Of a stretch of DNA of 64,000 bases, positions 23,332 to 34,000 are shown one piece after another. Origin of the DNA: Corydoras sp. C115 (Eukaryota; Chordata; Actinopteri; Siluriformes; Callichthyidae); assembly GCA_019802505.1 (NCBI GenBank), contig JAFMOC010000002.1, positions 7,251,001 through 7,315,000 on the forward strand, given 5' to 3'. Both the position numbers and the translations under genes were made by a program. Under the pieces are notes generated by a model, which was not told the DNA's origin, ran no database searches, and saw only the letters and a list, made by a program, of their open reading frames with translations. How positions within the stretch are numbered: the first letter of the stretch is position 1; every line of letters starts with the position of its first letter.

Positions 23332-24382
23332 TGTCGAATATATATATTTGACAGCCATGGACAACATATATGTATTTATATATTTGCATGTATCTCTGGA
23401 TAAAAGCATGAGCTAAATGTATAGGTGTGATGTAAATTAAATTTGTATATGGCATTTATTTTTGGATTTAAATTTAACTCTGATATTTTGTAAATGTAAC
23501 AGCAGTCACCTGCCTTTCCTCCTCCGTATCTTGGTAAAACTTATGCCAGGCAGCATTAGTCCCATTCCCTTCACCTATATAAGCTTCGTTTTGTGTCCAG
23601 TCAGCTTTGACATGGAAACCTGAGGCGTGGGAAACTCTACTCCTGCACTGAGCCTCTTTTTCCTGCATCTACTCTGGAGCTGATTCTTTATCAGACCCTT
23701 TACTGTCTTCAGTTCAAACCCACTTCAAAATGCTTAAAGCCCATGGAATGAACCTTGCCCTCATATTGTGGTGTTCATTTCCAAGCTTGCCACTCAATGA
23801 ATTGAAAGCAACTAACAATTTCCTAAAGAATCATTTAACCCATAATTATGGCTCATTACCTGTTACTTATTAAGGCATACCAAAATCTCAGCCAAAAGTT
23901 TTAGTTATAAAAGATTTTAATGTTTCAAAATGGAAAGATAATTCATTAACAGGTCCAGATGTTTGATGTATGGGTATTGAAATAAACGTTGTTTACCAAT
24001 TCTATTATATGAAAAAAAAATCCTGCATGATTACAGATTCCATGAATATAAGTAAATAGTTATGTGATTTCTAGTCTTAGTGCACAAATAGCTCCAGTTC
24101 TCAAACACAAAGAGACCATTGATGAGCTGTAAAAAAGGCTGTTTGGTATTTGAACCACAACAGGTTCTCACACAGCAGCTTTTCAGAAAGGTCTGTTATA
24201 AAATATTTTTTTGGCTTAATATATCTTTATTCAGTAAACCAAATGAAAAGCAGTTAGAATATTACAAAGGTAACAAATTAGTATTTATTTACCTCTTAAC
24301 TTAACAATAAAATTGCTTTAATTAACAGGACTCAGAAGCGCTTCCCAAAAACCAGACTGGGATGCGCACAGTGAACAAGTGA
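19723..24382 (+). CDS. muc1: MUC1-like transmembrane mucin: signal peptide, SEA domain, 51-bp tandem repeat, TM, MUC1-type tail; 7 exons
   Basis: Exons 19723-19780, 20229-20392, 20678-20742, 20898-21037, 21287-21993, 22306-22443 and 24329-24382 join in frame to 441 aa. Residues 1-20 look like a signal peptide. Residues ~38-143 form a SEA domain with the sequence NGSVIAN at 97-103, so Gly98-Ser99 sits at the SEA self-cleavage site (GSVVV in human MUC1). Sequons occur at N53, N94, N97, N103, N137 and N156. Residues ~194-296 are six 17-aa Ser/Thr-rich repeats. VPAWGIAILVL (353-363) opens the membrane segment and is nearly the same as VPGWGIALLVL of human MUC1. The tail begins with CWCC, comparable to the palmitoylated CQC of MUC1, and has YYNPDIPLYSTHS, like the YHPMSEYPTYHTH stretch. 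The gene lies beside mtx1, as MUC1 lies near MTX1 in human. Oddity: the repeats follow the SEA domain instead of preceding it. Ortholog status is inferred from motif, exon and synteny evidence; another SEA mucin is the alternative. Confidence 0.82.
21225..21250 (-). repeat. Short L2-tail remnant in intron 4 of the MUC1-like gene
   Basis: The stretch with TTTACATTTACATTTAGTC matches the terminal bases of the fish L2 tail. It ends 36 bp before exon 5. Confidence 0.5.
21448..21753 (+). repeat. 51-bp coding minisatellite in the MUC1-like gene (6 copies)
   Basis: Six head-to-tail copies of a 51-bp unit, starting at 21448, 21499, 21550, 21601, 21652 and 21703. The unit encodes TSTSHSTPNDVHKDTLS. 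Copies 2-5 are almost identical. Copy 1 ends TTLF and copy 6 is diverged (STTDDAHK). A decayed seventh unit may follow (TRISLSTSEF). Seven to eight of 17 residues are Ser or Thr, with one Pro and no Cys, as expected of an O-glycosylated mucin stalk. The near identity suggests recent expansion, so copy number probably varies between individuals. Confidence 0.95.
23246..23330. repeat. (TA)n microsatellite in the MUC1-like gene intron 6
   Basis: About 42 TA dinucleotides, followed by imperfect TA-rich sequence to 23375 with an inverted GGCTGTCGAATATA / TATTTGACAGCC pair. Confidence 0.95.
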
Positions 24383-24943
24383 GGCTACAAGGAATGCTTA
24401 TGAGAACTACAATGATGAACTAAACATTTGAAACAATCTTACTATTCACTCCTGATTACTCATTACAACTACAGGCTCAGGTTCTCTGTTTAATTTCCAC
24501 TTCTTCTGTCTTTTTTTCATGTTATGCCTCAAATACAGCGTTACACATGAAACCATGTGAAAAAATAACCTTTTATCTAATGTGCAGCAGGGATTTTATT
24601 TATTAATTTGAAATTGTTTTCAATTTGAAATATTCATTTATGCTGTTACTACTGATTATGTTCTCTTACTCGATTCAGTTAATTTTGAAGTGGACTATGG
24701 TTTATTGCAGTTGCAAAAAATGTAAAATTAAAACAATTATTTTTAGTGGCTTTCTGCCCAAGACAGAAGAATGTTTACAATATTTATTTTTGTAATGCAA
24801 ATAATCTTTTGGAGAAAATATGGATGAAGTCAAACTCTCTAATTAAACTGTGCTAAATCAAAGTGGGCTCAAAGACAACAAAGTGTGTCAGTGTTCATTT
24901 CACCCCAGCCCCTGGGGTCACTGCTTCCTGAGACTATTGTATT

Positions 24944-24949
24944 AATAAA
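24944..24949 (+). terminator. MUC1-like gene poly(A) signal (AATAAA)
   Basis: AATAAA about 560 nt after the stop of the last exon of the MUC1-like gene, in a plausible position for a 3' UTR end. No other evidence. Confidence 0.4.
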
Positions 24950-27244
24950 AGGTACCTTTGTGTTGTGGAAAACAACTAGGTAATTCTCTTCCAATTGTCA
25001 AAAGAAAAAGAGAGAATGTAGCCAGCCTGATTAAGTCAAGCTTTTTGTATTGTAATTTTCCTAATTAAATTGTTAGAATAAAAAAAAATAAGGAACATGA
25101 CTTATAAAGCTAATAACTGCTTTTAAATACACAAGAATCAGCTAAATAACCAGGGCTCAAAGACAGTTGCACCTGCACATTCCCCAGAAAATGTAAGTAT
25201 ACCACTAATTACATGGCACAGAAGTATGCAATTATACTGTCAAAAGCACACATTTCTATCTCTTAGAAGTTTAACAATCTGCGTTTAAAGTTTCATCATA
25301 GAAATAGAAGTTAAAACGTGACATATTTACCCAAAACAACAACACACATTACTTTTTCTGTAGAACATTTCTTCCAGTATAAACATAGTACTGCTACTAC
25401 ACAAAGTAGTAGTAGTACAATAATACAAATATTACAGATAATAATGACAATTGGAGGGCAGTGAAGCAATTAAGAATGAAAAATGGACTAATAAAATAGA
25501 ATGTACAATACTGTAGTTAACATGTGTATGTACATATGTATGTAAAAGTGTCAACAGTGTCAGTATTAAAGTGTCTAGTAGTGGAGATGATCTAACGTGA
25601 CCATAGTGCAAAAAAAAAACACATTTTTATTATTTTTTTTTTATATTGCTGTTTCATTTTAAGGTTAATGTGTTACTAAGAAATCTTTTTTAACTTATTT
25701 GTTTCCTTATTTATTCAGTACCTATTAATTTCTCAAATATAAAAGAATGGCTTTGCCAGCGTTTGCACACTGATTTTTGGGAGTGGTTAGAAAGTGTGTC
25801 AACAAAGCCTGTGTCAGTGCAATTGTTTAATGAGAACCATGGCCACTCCTAAATAGATTATTAAATAACTATTAGTCAAGATAAGTGATATTGTATTATA
25901 CAAATACACATAGTCTGACTGGTTATGGTGTTGAGTGAAATTTTCTGAACCTTGAGGAAAATTTTTCAGCTGACTTTGCTGTCAAATTTATACATAAACA
26001 TCCTCTAAGCTACCTCTTAAAGCTATCCAAAGTGGGCCAAAAATTCTCCAGAATGGTGTAAGAAAAGATAAGTTATTTAAACTTAAAGTCATTGGTGCTA
26101 TAGGTAGTTTAAAAAGATACATAATCATGGGTTGTACATTAATACATTATTTCTCCATATTTGTTAAATGATTAATGACACTGTGTAATTTGGCATGTGT
26201 TATTGTTCATATTAAATTTTATTAACTTAAATCTAAACCTTATGATGAGCCTACACGAACCTGTAAAACTTAATGAGGATGGTTGTTATAAGATGCAAGC
26301 TTTTGCTGTCAAGAAACAAAAAACTTATTACAAAACTTTTGTAGAAACCAAAGCAGAGTTTGGCAAAACAATTCTGAGGCGTGATTCAATAGCTCAAAAA
26401 TGGCGATGCTGTTATGTAACCTCTTCCTACTAAAATTATGGTGGACTGGATATCATAAAATACCAACACATTAATTTAAAATGTGTGTTGCATTTGAAAT
26501 TAATGACTGCATTAGCCAGCAGGATTAAAAAGGACCGCTGTAAACTTTTAGCATGATAATGATTCAAGTCACACTTTATAATTAACACATGAAAGTACAC
26601 TCAGGATATGCAAAGAGGATGTGAGCTAGTTAAAACCTTTTAAACATTTTGTGGAGTCACAACTGAAAACATCACACTTATCAGGACAACAGCTGCTCCA
26701 TCTGCAGTTTGCCTTATGGAAAATCAGGTCAGTAAATGACGATCATGATGGAACTATTCTACATCTTATAACATTTGACTGGATTATATGTTGAAACACA
26801 TAGCTGAAGTCCACAAAGAGGACAAACACAGCTTTTCCAAACACACCACATTCCTTTTGCCATTTTCTGTCTGCTACAGGAAGCTAACGGTACACAGATA
26901 ACAAAAAAAATGTGTCCACTTCCCAATCCTTTTTTTGTACACCAGTGTTTACACTTTAATAGACCCACCTGTAAAGCTGCTGAAATTTACAGATATCACT
27001 TTGGTCTTAAGACTCATTGAAGATGGCAACTATTGGCAGAGGGATAAAAGACTCTGATGCAGTTAGAAAAATACCTCACAATAGTTAGCAACCATGTGTG
27101 AGCTATGGTAACCTTAAACACTTAAACTGGCAGAACAGCATTCATACCATTGTTAATCAAGACCAGTACTGGATTTTTTTTATCCAATGTTGTTTTTTTT
27201 AACACTACCACACATATGTTTTATGTAGTGTTTATGTTGTACAT

Positions 27245-27295
<51 letters not shown>

Positions 27296-27374
27296 GTATA
27301 TATACACATTATCTTCCACTTTATCCTATATTACGGTCGCGGGGGGGTTCCCCATGCCCATCCAGGGGAGAACG

Positions 27375-27407
<33 letters not shown>

Positions 27408-27868
27408 GCTAAATCTTTTATAAACTTCAAAGGACGTTTGAATCCGAAAGTCCTGGAAAGATAATATGAGGGAAAAAAGGGAGGCTACATGTGGCGTTAT
27501 ACATTGTAGTGCCAATCATTTTGACACAGATTTTATCAAATTGTTTATTTTATGATAAGATTTGGCAAATGTCTTAAATAAAAGGAAGTATACAGTTTTC
27601 TTACATTCATCAGAAAAGGTGTGACATTATTAGTGGAGGCAAGTTCTATGTTAATCAAAGAAGTTTAAATTACTTTTGATTGATTACAATAAAATATAAA
27701 TTGCAAATCAGGAGCATAAATTTCTTTCGAGCTTTAAAAAATTTAAAGAATTACACAACACCTTACAATTCTGAAAAGTTGGCTAAAGTTTTATCTATAA
27801 CCTGAGAATCTCGTACATTTATCTAATTTTCCTTGCAAATATTGTTTTCAGACAATCCCAGACAATAA
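24950..27868. other. Intergenic DNA between the MUC1-like gene and nudt17
   Basis: AT-rich, no exon or family-like reading frame recognised. The only named items are the TA tracts and SINE piece near 27250-27405. Confidence 0.5.
27248..27405. repeat. (TA)n tract split by a SINE tail fragment
   Basis: TA repeats at 27248-27305 and 27379-27405 flank a 73-bp antisense SINE tail fragment (27306-27378), which keeps CCCATGCCCATCCAGG. The repeats abut the fragment directly on both sides. Confidence 0.85.
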
Positions 27869-27874
27869 TTTATT
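27869..27874 (-). terminator. nudt17 poly(A) signal (AATAAA)
   Basis: AATAAA on the minus strand about 215 nt past the nudt17 stop codon. It is the closest canonical signal I see. Confidence 0.4.
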
Positions 27875-28088
27875 TAAACAATTTCAGTAATAAAAATCCA
27901 ATGTCCAGATGTTAGACATAACTTGCAAGCTCTCCCTTGTTCTTAGCATTAAAATCTTGTGACTCACAACTGACAGAAATGTACATAATTAGTATGCAGG
28001 CCTTGTTTAATTAACATGAACAATAAATCGATACAGTTGAGGCAGCATCACAGATCCAAACTCAAACAAATGCAGTCTGGTGCAGTGG

Positions 28089-31000
28089 TTAACTTTTTTC
28101 ACTGTGGGTTTTTTGAGCATTTAGCCAAAGCTCCAAGGCATACTTCGTTCCAGTACTGACCCGTTCTACATCCTCTCCCAAAGCTGGAGCCTGGTTACAA
28201 AACACTGACACAGGCATCGTGGACTCACACAGCTCACCCTCTGGAGACACCTCAGTGACACTATTGAACATGATAAGCATCAATGGTTACAATACTAGAA
28301 CCATGTAATATGCACATGTTGTACTATTAGCACCGTTACATATACATACATATAAAAAAAATACTATAGTTAGACTATTGTTCATATTAGCGATTTTCCG
28401 AACACAGGGTACTTAATGTTTGCTACAGATCCTGTTTAACTCACCAAGAGTCCTCCTTTAAGCAGAGAAATTAGTTAAATCAGTTACATTCAGCCACCAT
28501 CCCGGTGAATGTTTAATACTCACCAAAGTAACTTGCTTTTAATTTGCCGATTTTCAAGGATATTGATTATTTTAAATGGAAAAAAAAATCATGGCACAAG
28601 TAACAATAACTTTGTTAAGAATGATGTGTGTCGGCAAAGGTGTTTGTTCCTCAGTTTGTGTATAGAGGCAAAAGACAAAACACTGCCCGACACAGACATG
28701 CAATAGTAACCCAGTCAGCAGGAACTCCAGCTCTCACACCGACAGCCATTGATGCCAAACTGGTGGCAAAAAAAAGATGGGCCAGATGATATAGGAGCAT
28801 TCCTACTGCTTTATAAGTTACCAGCAGAGGTCTGGGTTGCTCAGTTACTTCATCCAATAAGCTGCCAAGCAGCCAACATGCTGGAGTTCCGGACCTCTGA
28901 CACACAATCCTATGGTTCACTGCCAGAGCAACAACACCCGTGGCTTTGCATTTAATATTGCTGAATCATTGAATCTTTACTACAGGTGTGTTAAAAAAAT
29001 GTCTACTGTTATGATCTAAGGTTGATTCAGCTGGACTATTTGAGGAATAAAAATGTGATGTGGGAATAAAATGTCTGATATCAGAATATACAGAATATAT
29101 ATTTGTTTTCTGACAACACAGGCCTATTACAGGACATGCCAGAATTCATACATAAGCCTTTGTGTTGTGCTACAGGACTCTTTAGAGAATGGTTGAATTC
29201 TACGGTCATCATTACAACATCTTGTCTATAATAAAAGCTCTATAAATTCTATTCTCAATGATAAAGACAGTTCAATAAAATGTTCAAGTGTGTTGCTGCT
29301 TTGGACAAGCAATATAAAGCTATACAATTTTTAAGGAGGTGGTAAATACATACACAGGATAATACAATCCTGTGAGTATTTCAATATTCAGTAAATTAAA
29401 AACTTTTCAATATTCTAACAGTTTCCACAATAGCTATAAAGGTACAGAACTGCTTCTTCTATAACTGTTGCAAATGACACCACTAAAAGGGAAAAGATGG
29501 TCTGCATACCTGACGAAAGGAGAAAGATCGGCAGGTATATTGTCAAATCCGTCCTCTCCATCCACAGCAGATACAATTGCCTTGACCAAGTCTGCATCAA
29601 GCCATGCACAAGCACTCACTTCAGCAGGCTCTGGTCTCAGGTGTTCCTAAGAAAAATTAGATATTGAACGAGTCTGAAACCGAGAATATTATTTTGTATA
29701 TTTGTAAATTACCTGTAGTTGCAGATGTGTAAGGTGAGTGGAGAGAAATATATAGCTGACAATGTGATGCCTCTGTGGCAGTCCTCGGGACAGCATGGGT
29801 GGATACACTGACTGTAGCATATACAAAATAAGTAAAGATAAGATTAGATATGCCTTTATTTGTTCCACAATGGTGAAATTCACATTCTCAGCAAGTGATT
29901 GTGAAAGTTAAAACGATTTATCTAATATATCTACTAAGAGAAGTATTTTAAAAAAGGGAAACATATAATAGAAATCAGTAGGTGACATGTCAGACAAAGA
30001 GTGGTCCAAAATAACCCATATGAAAAATAACTTTAGGAATTTGTGTACCCTGCCCGAATTAGGGTTATCGGGGGTCCAGTCCGAACATGGTTCCCCCCTT
30101 ACATGGACTCATCATCTGTGGGATAGGCAGTAATAGGAGTTTGGTGCTTTGTGAATCGGGCAGTGGCCGGAGGCCAATTTAAACCTGAGCAGTGTTCAGT
30201 TGTTGAATTCTGTGCAAATCATGGTCTGTCAATCACGAACACCATGTTTGAGCACAAGGGTGTCCATAAGTGCACATGGCGACAGGACGATAGCACCCTT
30301 TGATCGACTTTGTAGTTGTGTCATTTGACTTGCAGCCATGTGTTTTGGACACTCGTATTAAGAGAAGAGGTAAGCTGTCAACTGATCACCACCTGGTGGT
30401 GAGTTGGATCAGGTGGCGGGGGAAGATGCCGGTCAGACCTGGCAGACCCAAACGTATAGTGAGGGTTGACTGGAAATGTCTGGCAGAAGAACCCATCAGC
30501 CAGATGTTCAACTCTCCCCTCCCTCAGAGCTTCTAACTAGAGCACTAACATGGTATAATTCTGGAGGAATTATATCTCCAACAGGTGGCTGGGGAGCAGG
30601 AGGTCTGGGCCTCTCTACTTGGGTTGCTTCACCCACGACCTGAACCCCAGACAAGCGGAAGATAATGGATGGATGGATAGAGATCAGTATATATAAAATT
30701 ATATATAAATATATAAATTATAAATTATATATATAAAATAAACTGCTCAATTGTGTTCATGACATATAATACAGAGGGGAGGCAACAGAAAGAAAAAAAA
30801 AGATTGCACATGTGATCAAATGAAGAAGTTGTTGCGAAAAACAACAGATTGTTCAGCAAAAAATTATTGTATGGGGTTGGATTCATTGTTCATAAGAGTT
30901 GCTAGGTTGTTTAGCATCCTCCTATCTTCCACCACCAGGGTCTACGGGTTCCCCCAGGAGATATCTGACCTTCTTAATGAGTTTGTCCAGTCTGGTCCTT

Positions 31001-34000
31001 TCTGCATTTGTAATACTGCTGCCCCAGTGAACCACTCCATAAAATATGCAAAAAAGGTCAAAAAAGGTCTTAAGAAGTGGCCCCTGCAGCGCAAAAGACC
31101 TTAATCTCCTCAGCAGACAATGGAGTATGATATTATAAAAGCTAATGAAAGAGTATAAAGTTTATGTAGTTTAGTTTAGAAACTACTTAAGACGCATCTA
31201 TTTAACAAATACCTGTTATAAAAAAAAAAAATAAAAAAAAAATAAAAAAAAGGGGGGGGGGCGCAGCTTCGAATAACAATCAGGTTTGATGAACTTACAG
31301 TATAGTTGGTTTTCTCCATGGCTTCTGACTTGTGGTGTTCTCATTTGTAAGTCGCTTTGGATAAAAGCGTCTGCTAAATGACTAAATGTAAATGTAAATG
31401 TAGTGCGAACAATTAATTTAACTAAAAGAAAACACCTGAAATGTTTGTAGATTTCTTATTTAATGTAGATGTTAGCTGATTTGACTGATTTTTGATTGAT
31501 TTTTGCCTCCAGGTCTATAAATTTTAGAATAAATTTAGAATTAGCATTATGAGCTCACCTCCCACAGGCCAAGCAACTGAGAGGAGGCGATATCTTCAGG
31601 GTTAAGCCTCAGCCCTGTCTCCTCCTTAAGTTCTCTCAGCCCTGCATCCAACAACTAAAACAAAACAGATGAAAACAACTGAAGCCAGTAATTATGCATG
31701 CAAAGTTTACCCCGGTAATCTTTGATCATTTTATTAACAATGTATATGTTAATTAATGTATTACCAATAGGAAGACAATGGAATAATGCACCTCAACATC
31801 AATGCAGGAGTTAATATATATTACCTTTTCATTTAGTTCCAGATGACCGCCTGCAAAAGAACAAATTAGTTCTCAGTGACATCTTAACACTCTTGTCATG
31901 TGTTAACAATTTGAACAGCATGTGAAATGTTCATGGCTTTCTGAATACATAGATATGCAATAAGATTCAGACAGAGGGAAGATTTAGGCAGAGGGTTAGT
32001 TATTTTGAGTTTAAATTCCAAAAAGAAACTCAAAAAGATGATACATGGATAGCACAAATATAAATACCAGGGGGTTAATACATTGCTTAATTTAATTTTA
32101 TACTTCATATACTGTATATTATTTACATTTTCACAGTCTGGATGTTTTAACTACATGTATATACACTCATTAGTCTTCCTTGTCTTAGCATTTTGTCTAC
32201 ACTCATTGTTCAATTTAAAGTTCTACAATTACAGACAGTGAATCATCTTTTTCTCATCTTTTGTACCACAATAGGACCACCACAGAGCAGATCTTATTTG
32301 GTTGATGGATGATTTTCAGCACTGCAATTGTGGTGTAACGGTGTGTTGGACTGGTATGACTAGATCAGACATAGTGGTGCTACATCTAACTTATTGCTCC
32401 ACCTAGTGGGTATAAAATCAGAAACAGTAGATCACCTATTGCTGCACAATGGCTGAAAAGTTAACATATAATTCTCAAGCTATTCTCATAGGGTTGAAAT
32501 TAATGAAAACGCAATAATTTCAAAGTTGTCTTTTTTAAAAATCGTGTGGAAAAACAGTCATCAAGAATTTTAGGCCAAGGTTTTGCTGCAGGGTTAATGT
32601 CAGGGATTTTACAATGCAATGTCACTATGTTTTTTTATTGTCCTGGAGAAAACAAGCACAGCCCAGATGTAGATTCTTGGCAGAGGAGGATAGATTTTCA
32701 TTTTAAATCCCCCAGTACATAATTTCATCCCAGTTGCCTAGTACATGAGGGGTGTGCAAACACAAATTTGTGTGTAACCCAGTGATTCTCAATTATTTTC
32801 TGTTAAGCCCCCCCTAGGAAAAAGAAAACATTTTGCACCCCCCCACACACACTCACCTCACCCCCGCCCCCATGATTTATCCCCCCCAAACTTATCAAAA
32901 ATGGGATAAAGTATTTTTACACGCCCACTGTAGTATGATTTGTCTATAAATTTGTTATAAGTACACCTCTTTTATAACAATGTATCCTTATTGACAATAA
33001 AGAAAACAAAAAAGAAAGAAATATAGAGCAACTTAGAACACAGAATAATTTGATTTACTTTGTTTTTTAGTTTGTAACAGAAACGAACGAAATCCTTATT
33101 TAAACTAGAAACATTTTTGAACTGACTGGCATTTCATACTGAAAAATGAAATCAAATAAAATCAATGAATAATAATAAATTCAAATTCATCAGCAACATT
33201 CATTCAGGAGCACAATTTATTAACACTTTAACCTACAAAACAAAAATGAATACAACAATTTGGGCTGTTTTTTTTTTTTTTTTTTTTTTGAGGAAGTCAG
33301 CCAACATTTTAAGACACAGAAGACACATCGGTCTTTCTTCGTCTCCCACCTCAGTTACAGTGAAGTTACAGTTACAGTGAAGCCAATCTCTACATACACT
33401 TCCACATTTAGCTTTCGGTTGACTTTCATTATCTTCATCTCTCTCCACCGTCCCTGTTAAATATTTGTCCATGTTGTCTCTTGAGGGTTTGTTCAGTACA
33501 CTTAATATCACTTGCTCTGTGATTTCTTGTTATGCCCCACTATTTGAGAAGCATTGGTGTAACCTCATACTCACAAATGACCTTGTTTTCTGTCTCAAGC
33601 TACAGTACATCATCAGAGTAAATTATTGATGACGAAACATTGAAAAAAAGTAATAACATGAGGTACAGAAACCTTACAAAATGACATGTTAGTATAAAAG
33701 AGCTTTAAAATTGCAGTTTCTTCCCTACAGTTTAGTTTCTGAAAGCGGGTCTGCAGCCGCACACTCACCGGGTGGTACCCAGACGTTTGGGAAAATCCTT
33801 AAAGAAGAGGCCCGTCTGGTCAACAACAGCTTCCGATTGGCTGACACCAAAAGTATGGCCACGCCCACATCAACGCCTCGACTACGTGTATGCGGAGGAA
33901 TAGAAGCCGCTTCTGAAGAAGAAAGCAATTTGATTGGGCAGAACGGCGCCCTCTAGAGGCACACAATGTTTTTCATTAAAAAACGCAATCAATCTCTGGT

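Noticed and set aside
23228..23455. Frames encoding runs of YIYIYI
   Set aside because: Translation of a (TA)n microsatellite.
28651..28920. 89-aa minus-strand frame in nudt17 intron 7
   Set aside because: No family motif, no exon-like splice sites in phase with nudt17, and the neighbouring exons already join without it.
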